Source: Amycolatopsis sp. NBRC 101858 (GTDB lineage: Bacteria; Actinomycetota; Actinomycetes; Mycobacteriales; Pseudonocardiaceae). Taken from it: a stretch of DNA of 64,000 nt. A model generated the notes under the pieces. That model saw only the letters and a program-made list of their open reading frames with translations, searched no databases and was not told the DNA's origin. Location: contig NZ_BSTD01000007.1 in NCBI RefSeq assembly GCF_030269325.1, positions 372,001-436,000 of the forward strand, given 5' to 3'. This document shows, in pieces, positions 41,606 through 50,512 of the stretch (its first letter is position 1; each line of letters opens with the position of its first letter). The position numbers and the translations under genes are program-made.

Positions 41606-43756
41606 TCAGCCCAGCCGCCGGCGAGCCTGCTCCCGGAACCGGTCGGGTGTCCGCGGATCATCGAAGATCCGCTGCATCGCCGGCCGCGCGAGCCGCACGT
41701 CGTAGTCCATCGCGGTGTCCGCGGCCTCGATGCGGATGGCGTGGCTGCGGTCGTGCCGCGCCACGTAGACGAGAGCTTCGGCGATCGACGAGTGTCCCGG
41801 CAACGCGAGCGCCGCGCGGATCCGGATCTGTCCCTCGGCGTCCCGGACGATGGCCCGCAGCGCGGTCTTGGCTGCCGACCGATCGTGGGGCAGCAACGCT
41901 TTCGCGGCGGTGAACCGGGCTTGGACCGGACGGGCGGTCGTCGCGAGCCCCCGCAGCGCCCGCACTCCCTCGGCCCCGGCTTCGGTCGCGGCGGTGATCC
42001 GCAGGGTGACGTCCGCCTTCGGCCGTTCGGCCACCTTCGCCAGCAGCCGGAGCCCGGCCGGCCCGTACAGTTCGGCCGCTTCTCGGGCGGCGGCCAGCGC
42101 CGCCTGATCGTCGGCGTCGCCGACCACGGTGCCGTACCAGGCGACGGCCTGGTCACGGGACAGCTCGGGCCGCGCCACCGCCACGGCCTGCAGCCGGACT
42201 TTGCCCGGGACGTGCCGGTCCCGCACGACCTCCGCGAGCGCGGGCACGGCCTGCCCGGGATCGCACTCGTAAGCCTCGCGCAACCAGTTCAGCCCGGCGA
42301 CGTGAGTGGTCGAGCCGGTTCTCCAGATGGCGATGAACAGCCGGGCCGCCAACGGCCGGTCCACCGCGCGCACCGCCTTCGCCGCGTCACCTCGGCAGGA
42401 CGTCTCGAGTTCGGCGTCGGCGGCCAGGCGAACCAGCGTGTCCGGGGACCCGCCGTGCGCTTCGACGATTCGCTTGCCCGCCATGACACGCAGCCCGCCC
42501 GGCACCCTCGGCAATGCCGCGAACCGCTCCAGCGCGGGAATGGCCACCAGGGGGTCGATCTCCCCGGCGAGGACGGCCGCGCGGAAGCCCGCCTTGCCGT
42601 CGGTGAGGTCTTCACGCGCGAGCAGCGCTTTGAGGATCCGCAGTGCCACCGCGGCGTCCCGGCCGCGCACCCGCTCGACGATCCGCACCGCCGTGCCCGC
42701 CTCCGCCGCGGCCGCGAACCGCTCGGCCGCCTCGCTCCACTCGGCGCCCGGCAACCCCAGCAAGGCGGACAGGATCTCCGCCCGCTTCGAGTCCGGCAAG
42801 CCGTACCCGGCCGTGACGAACTCGCGCATCAGCTCGGCGGAACCGATGAGGACGACGGCCTCCGCACGCAAGTCCCCCATGTCCTCGTCCCCGGCGAAGT
42901 ACCGCAGCGCGCGGTCACCCAGCGCCGGGTCACGCTCCTGGATCCGGACCGCGGTGGCGAGCCGGTCGGCCGGTTCGCCCGCCAGGCTCCGCGCCAGGAC
43001 GGCGAGGTTCTTCGCGCCCCGGACCTCGTCGTGGCGCGTGATCTCGACGACCGCGTCCAGCCGGAGCCGGTCCGTGGCTCCCGGACCGGGGTTGGCGACC
43101 AGCGACTCCAGTTCGACGAGCGCCTGCCCGGCGTCGAGGTCGACCATCCAGCCGAGCGTCGCCGCCCAGCGGCCGGGCTCGGTGAGCGCGCCGCGTAGCA
43201 CTTCGAGGACCAGCTCACGGACCCGGTCGTCCGGGAGCAGGCCTCGCCGCACGAGGTCGATCACGAACCGGATGTTCGGGTCGCGGTGCCGTTCCTCCAG
43301 CAGGCGGCGGATCCGCCGCTCGACCACGGGCCGGGCCGGGCGCCACCACAACGCCGCCAGGATCTGCTGCATCCCGGCGTCCGGCCACGGCCGGACCCCT
43401 TGCGGCGCCAGGTACTTCAGCGCCCGCAGCGACCGCGCACGCGGGTACCGCCGGAACAGGTGATCCGCGACGAGGTAGTCCGCCACTTCCGGACGGCCGA
43501 ACCGGAACCCGCTCCCGTCGGCCACGACGAGACCCGTCGTGCGCAGGTGCGCGGCCACCCGCTCCCGGCGTTCGGCGTCGGGCATCTCCCGCGGCCAGTC
43601 GAACCGGGCCAGCCCATCCCGTTGGCGCGCGACGTCTTCCAGGACCGCCCGCGCCTCCCCCGCCCGCAGGAACGACGCGGTGGCGAGCGCGCGGACCGCG
43701 GCCTGCACCACGTGCTCCAGCTCTTCCAACTCGCGGGGCAAGCCGTCGGCGGTCAC
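41606..43756 (-). CDS. Large helical-repeat protein resembling the C-terminal part of a NACHT/STAND protein
   Basis: 716 residues from GTG 43756 (GTG 43810 would add 18 residues of doubtful sequence; TAGCAT lies a few bases before 43756, so the mRNA may be leaderless). The N-terminal 110 residues look like the end of a STAND NTPase arm: VQAAVRALATASFLRAGEARAVLEDVARQRDG, WPREMPDAERRERVAAHLRTTGLVVADGSGFRFGRPEVADYLVADHLFRRYP. The rest is about 500 residues of HEAT/ARM-like helical pairs. There is no Walker A or B, no nuclease, no membrane helix. Either a solo repeat-scaffold protein or a gene shortened from a STAND ancestor. Single gene; strands face trpB. Confidence 0.7.
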   Translation of the reverse strand: MTADGLPRELEELEHVVQAAVRALATASFLRAGEARAVLEDVARQRDGLARFDWPREMPDAERRERVAAHLRTTGLVVADGSGFRFGRPEVADYLVADHLFRRYPRARSLRALKYLAPQGVRPWPDAGMQQILAALWWRPARPVVERRIRRLLEERHRDPNIRFVIDLVRRGLLPDDRVRELVLEVLRGALTEPGRWAATLGWMVDLDAGQALVELESLVANPGPGATDRLRLDAVVEITRHDEVRGAKNLAVLARSLAGEPADRLATAVRIQERDPALGDRALRYFAGDEDMGDLRAEAVVLIGSAELMREFVTAGYGLPDSKRAEILSALLGLPGAEWSEAAERFAAAAEAGTAVRIVERVRGRDAAVALRILKALLAREDLTDGKAGFRAAVLAGEIDPLVAIPALERFAALPRVPGGLRVMAGKRIVEAHGGSPDTLVRLAADAELETSCRGDAAKAVRAVDRPLAARLFIAIWRTGSTTHVAGLNWLREAYECDPGQAVPALAEVVRDRHVPGKVRLQAVAVARPELSRDQAVAWYGTVVGDADDQAALAAAREAAELYGPAGLRLLAKVAERPKADVTLRITAATEAGAEGVRALRGLATTARPVQARFTAAKALLPHDRSAAKTALRAIVRDAEGQIRIRAALALPGHSSIAEALVYVARHDRSHAIRIEAADTAMDYDVRLARPAMQRIFDDPRTPDRFREQARRRLG

Positions 43757-44189
43757 GATCGACCATGCTAATCGCGCGGGAATCCCCGGCACAGGACAGA
43801 AAACGGACACTCCGTGGACAAGCCGGCAACGTCCGCCCTCGGCCGCGAACCGGTCGCCGGAGCGCGACCTCCGTCACCGGCGAACGGTAATTCCTGCCGG
43901 GACCGGCCGTCCGCGGGTTAAGCTGCCGTCGTGCCCCTCACCATCCGCTTCGCCCGTGGCCGCCGGCCGCGTGGCTGCCAGGCGCCCGCTCGGCGTGTGC
44001 GCGGGCGGCGGGTGCGGTACGCGATCGGCTCCGAGGCGGGCCAGGTCGACGGGATGCGATGGCCGCGTGCGCCGCGCACCACGCCGGATCACTGAACGAC
44101 CCTTCGTGATTCCGCGTGTTCGTGCGCTCCGGTGATCCCCGACCAGCCACGAACCCACCCGGGACCGCCCGGGTCAGGAGCACATCGCC
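43757..44189. promoter_or_regulatory. Divergent intergenic region before trpB
   Basis: About 433 bp without a convincing gene. A short frame at 44054-44095 (MRWPRAPRTTPDH, one Trp codon) could be a leader peptide but is not compelling. A small hairpin, ACCCGGG (44157-44163) and CCCGGGT (44168-44174) with a 4-base loop, lies just before the CAGGAG ribosome site of trpB and might influence its translation. The left half holds the promoter of the STAND-like gene. Confidence 0.5.
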
Positions 44190-45419
44190 ATGGAGCACGC
44201 CTTTTTCTTCCCGGCCGCGCCGGGAACCCCGCCGACCGCCGAGGGGTACTTCGGTGCCTTCGGCGGCCGGTTCGTCCCGCAGGCGCTCGTCGCCGCCGTC
44301 GACCAGGTCGCCGCCGAGTACGAGCGGGCCAAGACCGATCCCGCCTTCGTCGCCCGGTTCGAGGACCTGCTCGCCCACTACGTCGGGCGCCCGAGCGCGC
44401 TCACCGAAGTGCCCCGCTTCGGCGGGCACGCCGGGGGCGCGCGGGTCTTCCTCAAACGCGAAGACCTCAACCACACCGGCTCGCACAAGGTCAACAACGC
44501 GCTCGGGCAGGCGTTGCTGGCCGTGCGGATGGGCAAGACCCGTGTCATCGCCGAGACCGGCGCGGGCTCGCACGGCGTCGCGACCGCCACCGCGTGCGCG
44601 CTGACCGGCCTCGCCTGCACCGTCTACATGGGAGAGACGGACATCCGCCGCCAGGCCGTCAACGTGGCGCGGATGCAGCTGCTCGGCGCCGAGGTCGTCC
44701 CGGTGACGTCGGGCTCGCGCACCCTCAAGGACGCCATCAACGAGACGTTCCGCGACTGGGTCGCCCACGTCGGCGACACGCACTACCTGTTCGGCACCGT
44801 CGCCGGGCCGCACCCGTTCCCCGCCATGATCCGCGACTTCCAGCGCGTCATCGGCGTCGAAGCCCGCCGCCAGCTCCGGGAACGCACCGGGCGGCTGCCC
44901 GACGCCGCCATCGCTTGCGTCGGCGGCGGATCCAACGCGATCGGCCTGTTCCACGCCTTCCTCGGCGACCCCGGTGTGCGCCTGATCGGCTGCGAAGCCG
45001 CCGGCCACGGCGTGGCGAGCGGGCAGCACGCGGCGTCGCTGTCGGCCGGCGAACCGGGTGTCCTGCACGGCTCCCGCTCCTACGTCCTGCAGGACGACGA
45101 AGGCCAGATCCTCGAAGCCTGGTCGATCTCGGCCGGGCTCGACTACCCCGGTGTCGGCCCGGAACACGCGCACCTGCACGACTCCGGCCGCGCCGAGTAC
45201 CGCCCGGTCACCGACGACGAGGCGATGCGCGCGTTCCGCCTGCTCGCCGAGACCGAGGGCATCGTCCCGGCGATCGAAAGCGCGCACGCGCTGGCCGGCG
45301 CCCTCGAGGTCGGCGCCGAGCTGGGCCCGGACGCCGTCCTCCTGGTGAACCTCTCCGGCCGCGGGGACAAGGACCTGGACACCGCGTCCGTCCACTTCGG
45401 ACTGGAGGGGGCGCGATGA
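44190..45419 (+). CDS. trpB: Tryptophan synthase beta chain
   Basis: 409 residues, normal TrpB length. [13 protein letters not shown], the PLP-lysine loop [15 protein letters not shown] (Lys100), AETGAG with Glu122, [13 protein letters not shown] as phosphate cradle, and [10 protein letters not shown] are all present. The enzyme joins indole and serine to tryptophan with the alpha chain. The stretch after GAG reads SHG where nearly all TrpB proteins have QHG (Ser127 in place of the active-site Gln114 of E. coli). ATG 44190 follows CAGGAG. Stop overlaps trpA by ATGA. No other trp gene is nearby, so this is either a satellite pair or a second tryptophan synthase. Confidence 0.95.
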   Translation: MEHAFFFPAAPGTPPTAEGYFGAFGGRFVPQALVAAVDQVAAEYERAKTDPAFVARFEDLLAHYVGRPSALTEVPRFGGHAGGARVFLKREDLNHTGSHKVNNALGQALLAVRMGKTRVIAETGAGSHGVATATACALTGLACTVYMGETDIRRQAVNVARMQLLGAEVVPVTSGSRTLKDAINETFRDWVAHVGDTHYLFGTVAGPHPFPAMIRDFQRVIGVEARRQLRERTGRLPDAAIACVGGGSNAIGLFHAFLGDPGVRLIGCEAAGHGVASGQHAASLSAGEPGVLHGSRSYVLQDDEGQILEAWSISAGLDYPGVGPEHAHLHDSGRAEYRPVTDDEAMRAFRLLAETEGIVPAIESAHALAGALEVGAELGPDAVLLVNLSGRGDKDLDTASVHFGLEGAR

Positions 45420-46210
45420 GCCTGCGGTTGCTGACCGAAACCCTCGCCGGGGCGAACCGGGCCGGCCGGGCCGCGCTCATCACGTACCTGCCGGCCGGGT
45501 TCCCCACCGTCGACGGCGGGATCGCCGCGCTCCGGGCCACCCTCGACGCCGGCGCGGACATCGTCGAAGTCGGCCTGCCGCACAGCGACCCGGTGCTGGA
45601 CGGCCCGGTCATCCAGGCCGCCGACGACCTCGCGCTGCGCGGCGGGGTCCGGATCGCCGGAGTCCTGCGCACGGTGCGCGAAGTCCACGCCGCCACGGGC
45701 AAGCCGGTGCTGGTGATGTCGTACTGGAACCCGGTGTCCCGCTACGGCGTCGAGCGGTTCGCCCGCGAGCTGGCCGAGGCCGGGGGCTCGGGGTGCGTGC
45801 TGCCGGACCTGCCGGTGGCGGAGTCCGCGGCGTGGCGCCGGCACGCCGCGGCGCACGAGCTGGCCACGGTGTTCGTCGTCGCGCCGAGCAGCACGGACGC
45901 GCAGCTGGCGGAAACCGCCGCGGCCGGGACCGGGTTCGTCTACGCGGCCGCGCTGATGGGCGTCACGGGAACGCGGGCGTCGGTGGACGACGCTGCCGCC
46001 GTCTTGGTGCGCCGCCTCCGCGCGGTCACCGGCCTGCCGGTCTGCGTCGGGATGGGCATCGCGGACGCCGGTCAGGCGGCCGAGGTCGCCGGGTTCGCGG
46101 ACGGCGTGATCGTCGGCTCGGCGTTGGTCGAGACGCTCCTCGGCACCGGCGACCGGGCCGCGCTCGAGCGGCTGACGGAGCAGCTCGCGGCCGGGGTGCG
46201 CGGGGCCTGA
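45416..46210 (+). CDS. trpA: Tryptophan synthase alpha chain
   Basis: 264 residues, TIM-barrel alpha subunit. Catalytic residues Glu51 in [12 protein letters not shown] and Asp62 in VLDGPVIQ match Glu49 and Asp60 of E. coli; the phosphate site [33 protein letters not shown] follows. It releases indole from indole-3-glycerol phosphate for TrpB. ATG 45416 overlaps trpB by 4 bp, so subunit ratio is coupled. Followed 3 bases later by a strong hairpin. Confidence 0.95.
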   Translation: MSLRLLTETLAGANRAGRAALITYLPAGFPTVDGGIAALRATLDAGADIVEVGLPHSDPVLDGPVIQAADDLALRGGVRIAGVLRTVREVHAATGKPVLVMSYWNPVSRYGVERFARELAEAGGSGCVLPDLPVAESAAWRRHAAAHELATVFVVAPSSTDAQLAETAAAGTGFVYAAALMGVTGTRASVDDAAAVLVRRLRAVTGLPVCVGMGIADAGQAAEVAGFADGVIVGSALVETLLGTGDRAALERLTEQLAAGVRGA

Positions 46211-46212
46211 CG

Positions 46213-46248
46213 GCGGCCGGGCCGCGCCACGACGCGCGGCCCGGCCGC
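46213..46248 (+). terminator. Hairpin terminator after trpBA
   Basis: Perfect 15-bp inverted repeat GCGGCCGGGCCGCGC (46213-46227) and complement (46234-46248) with a 6-base loop, starting 3 bases after the trpA stop. Confidence 0.85.
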
Positions 46249-46332
46249 CCGCTCCGGCCCGGCCACGGGACGCGGTGACCGGAGTCGTTGCGGTACGGTG
46301 GAATCCGGCTGGCCGAAGGGGGCGGGTCAACA

Positions 46333-47778
46333 GTGGGCCCTGCCGGAACCCCGCGCACCGACCGCACCGGAGACCTCGTCACCCTGGCCCGGCTGTCCGC
46401 CGGAACCGCCGCGGTCGAAGAGATCCTCGGCTGGCTCGCCGGGCGCACCGGTGGGGCGGTGGCCCTGCTCGACAGCGACGGCGATGTCGTGGCCGCGCCG
46501 CCGGGCCAGCCCCCTCCCCACCCCGCGGCCGCCACCGCGGTGACCGGAATGCACCGGCGCGGGACCCCGTCGGCCGTTCTCGGCGATGGGCCGGAAACCG
46601 TCGACCTCGTCCGGCTCGGCGCGGACTCCCGGACGTTCCTAGTGGTCACGGGATCGGCGGAGCGCCGGCACGGGGTCCTGCTCGCCGACGCCGCCCGCAT
46701 CCTGGGCCTGTGCTGGCGCCTCCAGGAGGCCGAACGGGCCAGCCGCCAGGTCGCCTCGGCGATGGCGCACAGCCGCGAGGCCGTGCTCCACCTGCTCATG
46801 GTCGGCAGCCTGGCCGCCGCCCGGCGGATCGCCGCGACGCTGGGCCCGCACCTGCCCGACCAATCCCGCGTGTACGTCGTGGAGTGCCCGGCCGGCCGGC
46901 GCAGCCGCGTCGCGGACCGCATCGAGCGCTTCGCCGGGCGGCGGGCGTGGATCGTGCCGTGTCCCGTCCACGCCCGTCACCTGATCGCGCTCGTCCCGAC
47001 CGGGCGCGCCGCCACCCTGGACCGGCTGATCGCCGAAACCGTTCCCGAGGCCCGGGTCGGCGCGAGTGACGAGCTGCCGCTGAGCGAGACGGCGATCGGC
47101 TACGAGCAGGCGTTCCACGCCCTCGCGGTGGCCCGCGGCGTTCCCGGCCGGTACGCCCGGTTCGACCGGCACACCGACCTCACGCCACTCGTCGAGGACT
47201 CCGGGCACGCCTGGGCGGCCGGGTTCCTGGCCCCCTGCCTGGCCCACACCCCCGCCCGGCGCGCCGATCCCGGCGCCGAAGAGCTTCTGGCCACCCTGTA
47301 CTCCTGGCTCACCTTCGACAGCGGCGCGAGCCGCCACCTCAAGATCCACCGCAACACGCTCTCGGCCCGTCTGCACCTGCTCGACGGGCTGCTCGGCGTC
47401 GACCTGACACGGGTGGCCGACCAGTCGGCCGCCTGGCTCGCGGTGCGCCTGCACGCCGCGCCTCGCGCCACTCCCGCGGCGCCGGGCCGGACCGTCACCC
47501 TCGACCGGGTGCTGGCCACCCCGGCGGCGAAAGTCTGGGCCCGGTCCCGGCTCAGTCCCCTCGAACGCGCCGGGTCGCCGGCCGGCATCGAGACGCTCAC
47601 GGCCTGGCTGCGCACCGACACCCGGCTTTCCGCGACCGCCGCCGCGCTCGGCATCTCCGTTCCGGCCGTGCGCAAGCGGCTGGCCCGGATCGAACAGGTC
47701 CTCGGCCGGTCCCTGCTGCACGCGCCGAGCGCCAAGCACGAGCTCTGGCTGGCCATGCGGGCGGCCGGCTCGTTGTGA
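46333..47778 (+). CDS. PucR/CdaR-type transcriptional regulator with two HTH motifs
   Basis: 481 residues from GTG 46333, which follows a G-rich stretch; an upstream frame start exists but lacks a good ribosome site. The N-terminal half is a sensor domain without a named family (LVTLARLSAGTAAVEEILGWLAG, SRTFLVVTGSAERRHGVLLADAARILGL). Near residues 300-385 lies the PucR-like C-terminal HTH (LATLYSWLTFDSGASRHLKIHRNTLSARLHLLDGLLGVDL). A second HTH_30-like element closes the chain (RLSATAAALGISVPAVRKRLARIEQVLGRSLL). Monocistronic, separated from trpA by the hairpin; possible targets are neighbours but nothing shows it. Confidence 0.8.
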   Translation: MGPAGTPRTDRTGDLVTLARLSAGTAAVEEILGWLAGRTGGAVALLDSDGDVVAAPPGQPPPHPAAATAVTGMHRRGTPSAVLGDGPETVDLVRLGADSRTFLVVTGSAERRHGVLLADAARILGLCWRLQEAERASRQVASAMAHSREAVLHLLMVGSLAAARRIAATLGPHLPDQSRVYVVECPAGRRSRVADRIERFAGRRAWIVPCPVHARHLIALVPTGRAATLDRLIAETVPEARVGASDELPLSETAIGYEQAFHALAVARGVPGRYARFDRHTDLTPLVEDSGHAWAAGFLAPCLAHTPARRADPGAEELLATLYSWLTFDSGASRHLKIHRNTLSARLHLLDGLLGVDLTRVADQSAAWLAVRLHAAPRATPAAPGRTVTLDRVLATPAAKVWARSRLSPLERAGSPAGIETLTAWLRTDTRLSATAAALGISVPAVRKRLARIEQVLGRSLLHAPSAKHELWLAMRAAGSL

Positions 47779-48043
47779 GCGCTCGTCCTGCCTCGCCGGC
47801 TTCCCCGATCACCGGGCACCGGGAAACCACCGCGGCCGCTCACTGTGCACTCTGTGACTCGCCGCACCGCGCGACGCCCGGCTACCGTCGGAGACTCGGC
47901 AACCGGGGAAGGTCGCCGCTCGCCGGCCGTCCTGGGGGTGCGGCCGGAGAGCGTTCGCCCCGCCCCGCGCCGGTCTCCGCGACCAGTACGCTGGTGACGG
48001 CCTGACGGAGTGGGCGTCCGGCCCGTTCAGCCGAGGAGACCGC

Positions 48044-48445
48044 GTGGATCAGCAGGGCTTGGTGACCGTCGCGAGCAAGTGGCCGGTGGACACGACCGTC
48101 GACCGGTTCGAGCAGGCCATCGCCACCGCCGGGCTCGTCGTGTTCGCCCGGGTCGACCACGCGCGCAACGCCCGCGAGGTCGACCTCGACCTCCGCCCGA
48201 CGTTCCTGCTCATCTTCGGCAACCCGCGCGGCGGCACCCTGCTCATGCAGGAGAACCAGGTCACCGGCATCGACCTGCCGCTGAAGTTCCTCGTCTGGGA
48301 GGACGAGCACGGCCAGGCCCGGGTGACCTACGACGACGTCGCCTGGATCGCGCGACGCCACGGCCTGTCCCCGGAGACGGCCGGCGTCGTCACGGCGACC
48401 GCCTCCGCCGTCGAGAACCTGGCGCGCCAGGCGACCCAGGACTGA
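48044..48445 (+). CDS. DUF302 domain protein
   Basis: 133 residues from GTG 48044. DUF302 pattern: VTVASKWPVDTTVDRFEQAIATAGLVVFARVDHARNAREVDLDLRPTFLLIFGNPRGGTLLMQENQVTGIDLPLKFLVWEDEHGQARVTYDD in fragments is the family core. DUF302 proteins are small cytosolic folds of unclear function, sometimes linked to redox or lipid metabolism. No signal peptide. Tail-to-tail with the ABC permease, 3 bp apart. Confidence 0.85.
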   Translation: MDQQGLVTVASKWPVDTTVDRFEQAIATAGLVVFARVDHARNAREVDLDLRPTFLLIFGNPRGGTLLMQENQVTGIDLPLKFLVWEDEHGQARVTYDDVAWIARRHGLSPETAGVVTATASAVENLARQATQD

Positions 48446-48448
48446 CCT

Positions 48449-49144
48449 TCAGGCCGTCGCGCGCCGGAGCACCAGCCACGCCACGCCGCCGAGGGCCAGC
48501 GCGAGCACCAGCGGATACGCCGTGTACAGCGCGAACGACGGCTGCCCGCCGAGGAAGTCGCCGATCGCGGGCCACCAGCTCCGCTGCGACACCAGGAGCT
48601 TGATCCCGGCGAGCAGCGCGACGGCCCCGGCGAGGGCGAGGTAGATCCCGGTCTGCCGCCAGCGCTGGAACACCACGCCCGCCAGCACGCCGATCGCCGA
48701 CACCGCGACCAGCGGTCCACTGTAGACGAACCACAGCGCGGCCGGGCCGTGCTGCCCCAGCACGTCCAGCCCGAAGATCCGCGCCTCCCGGCCCCAGCCG
48801 CCGGTCGACCGCTCGACGACGGCGAGCGCCACCATCACGAGCCCGAGGAGCAGGGCCTGCCCGAGGACGACCAGCGCGGTCGCGGCGGCGAACGTCCGGC
48901 GGGTCACGCCGAGCCCCAGTGCGAAGGGGAACACCTGCGTCATCGACTGCAGGTGCGCGGGGGCGACCACGCCCCACAGCGCCGGCAGCAGGTAGAGCTC
49001 GTGCGCGCCGAGCGCGCCTGCGCCGTTGGAGACGTCGATGCCCCAGCCCAGCAGCGGCAGCACGGCCAGCAGACCCAGCGGGTAGGCGAGCAGCACCGGC
49101 CAGTTGACCAGCTGGATCCGCGCGACGTCGAGCACGCGTGTCAT
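48449..49144 (-). CDS. ABC transporter permease (YtrC/D-like)
   Basis: 231 residues with six to seven membrane helices (VLLAYPLGLLAVLPLLGWGIDV, LALALGGVAWLVLRR and others). Sequence is otherwise featureless, as is usual for these permeases. It overlaps the ATPase gene (start 49144, ATPase stop 49141). With the GntR gene upstream it makes a regulator-ATPase-permease operon like ytrABC of Gram-positives, which responds to cell-envelope stress. Confidence 0.85.
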   Translation of the reverse strand: MTRVLDVARIQLVNWPVLLAYPLGLLAVLPLLGWGIDVSNGAGALGAHELYLLPALWGVVAPAHLQSMTQVFPFALGLGVTRRTFAAATALVVLGQALLLGLVMVALAVVERSTGGWGREARIFGLDVLGQHGPAALWFVYSGPLVAVSAIGVLAGVVFQRWRQTGIYLALAGAVALLAGIKLLVSQRSWWPAIGDFLGGQPSFALYTAYPLVLALALGGVAWLVLRRATA

Positions 49145-50025
49145 CGGGCTTCCTTCCCGGCGGCGACCGGCCCGCCGTGGCCTTGGGTGGTGCGGACGAC
49201 CAGCTGCTGCAACGAAACCGGCTCGAAGTCCAGCCCGGGCTCGTACCGGTCCCGGACCCTGGTGAGGGTGACGCGCAGGGAGCCGCCGAACCGTTCGCGG
49301 TGCAGTTCCCGGTGGCCGGCGGCGAAGCGCTCGACGGCCTCGGCGGGCCCGGTCACCGCGACGGCCTCGCCGCGCAGCGACTCGGCGTCGGTGTCGATGA
49401 GCACCCGGCCCCGGTCGAGCAGCACGACGTGCTCGATCAGCTTGTCGACCTCGTCGATCAGGTGCGTGGAGAGCACGATCGTGCGCGGGTGCTCGGCGAA
49501 GTCGGCGAGCAGGCGGTCGTAGAACAGCTGGCGCGCAACGGCGTCGAGGCCGAGGTAGGGCTCGTCGAACAGGGTCAGCGGGGCCCGCGAAGCCAGCCCG
49601 ATGATCACCCCGACCGCCGACAGCTGCCCGCGCGAGAGCCGGCCGACCCGGCTGCCTGCCGGGACGGCGAAGTCCGCCAGCAGCGCCGCGGCGAAGGCGT
49701 CGTCCCAGTTCGGGTAGAGCAGTCCGGCGGCCCGCAGCGCGTGCTTGACGCGGAACTTCTCCGGGTACTGCTGGCTTTCCTTGATGAAGCAGACCCGGGA
49801 GAGCACGTCGGCGTTCTCGTACGGGTGCTGCCCGAAGACCTCCACCGTGCCGCCGGTTTCGAAGGCCTGCCCGGTGAGGATCCGCATCAGCGTGGTCTTG
49901 CCGGCGCCGTTGCGGCCCAGCAGGCCGTGGATCGTGTTCCCGGCGAGCTCCACGCTCACCCCGTCGAGCGCGGCGAGCGGGCCGTAGCGCTTCGTCACCC
50001 CGGTTGTGCGCACCACGTTCGTCAC
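49141..50025 (-). CDS. ABC transporter ATP-binding protein
   Basis: 294 residues from GTG 50025. Walker A GRNGAGKTT, a Q-loop region, a divergent signature LSRGQLSAVG (normally LSGGQ), Walker B LTLFDEPYLGLDAVA and switch His in STHLIDEV. Drives the adjacent permease. It overlaps both the GntR gene (GTGA at the start) and the permease gene (ATGA at the end). Confidence 0.93.
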   Translation of the reverse strand: MTNVVRTTGVTKRYGPLAALDGVSVELAGNTIHGLLGRNGAGKTTLMRILTGQAFETGGTVEVFGQHPYENADVLSRVCFIKESQQYPEKFRVKHALRAAGLLYPNWDDAFAAALLADFAVPAGSRVGRLSRGQLSAVGVIIGLASRAPLTLFDEPYLGLDAVARQLFYDRLLADFAEHPRTIVLSTHLIDEVDKLIEHVVLLDRGRVLIDTDAESLRGEAVAVTGPAEAVERFAAGHRELHRERFGGSLRVTLTRVRDRYEPGLDFEPVSLQQLVVRTTQGHGGPVAAGKEAR

Positions 50026-50390
50026 TGCGGCTCCCAGACGTCGATCAGCTTCTTGATCTCCTCGGCGTCCATGCCGAGCTTGCCCGCCTCCGCCATCAGC
50101 GGGGCGAGGAACTGCCGCGTGAAGTCCCGGCGCCGCCGCTCCAGCAGCTGCGCGCGGGCGTCCGGCGCGACGAACATGCCGATGCCCCTTCGCTTGTAGA
50201 GGATCCCGTCGGCGACGAGCTGGTTGATGCCCTTGGCCGCGGTCGCCGGGTTGATCCGGTGGAAGGCCGCGAGCTCGTTGGTCGAGGGCGCCTGCGTGTC
50301 CGCGGCCAGGCTGCCGTCGACGATCGAGTTCTCGATCCCCGCGGCGATCTGCAGGAACAGCGGCCGCCCGTCGTCCTTCACGCCGACCAC
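50022..50390 (-). CDS. GntR-family regulator, YtrA subgroup
   Basis: 122 residues: winged-helix domain DGRPLFLQIAAGIENSIVDGSLAADTQAPSTNELAAFHRINPATAAKGINQLVADGILYKRRGIGMFV in pieces, then a short helical dimerisation tail (RRRRDFTRQFLAPLMAEAGKLGMDAEEIKKLIDVW). Such short-tailed GntR proteins repress the ABC operon they head. GTG 50390 has no ribosome site, so a leaderless message is possible. Upstream sequence has GTTAGTTACATGAGTAATG, which could hold its operator. Confidence 0.9.
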   Translation of the reverse strand: MVGVKDDGRPLFLQIAAGIENSIVDGSLAADTQAPSTNELAAFHRINPATAAKGINQLVADGILYKRRGIGMFVAPDARAQLLERRRRDFTRQFLAPLMAEAGKLGMDAEEIKKLIDVWEPQ

Positions 50391-50478
50391 CGCACGCGGC
50401 GGTTCGTCGGTTCATTACTCATGTAACTAACCATGGAGGCTCAGGAGGGTCCTGTCAAGGCGGACGTCGACGCCGACG

Positions 50479-50506
50479 GTGGCCGGCCCCCGCTGGGGCC
50501 GGCCGC
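50479..50506 (-). terminator. Hairpin terminator after the enolase-superfamily gene
   Basis: GTGGCCGGCCCC (50479-50490) pairs with GGGGCCGGCCGC (50495-50506), 4-base loop CGCT, one G-U pair, just downstream of the stop at 50513. Confidence 0.75.
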
Positions 50507-50512
50507 CTCCCT

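Noticed and set aside
44054-44095. Possible trp leader peptide MRWPRAPRTTPDH upstream of trpB
   Set aside because: Only one Trp codon, no paired Trp codons, and no attenuator hairpin with alternative pairing could be drawn.
43874-44158. 94-residue minus-strand frame before trpB
   Set aside because: Arg/Pro/Gly-rich with no ribosome site; covers the likely promoter region of trpB.
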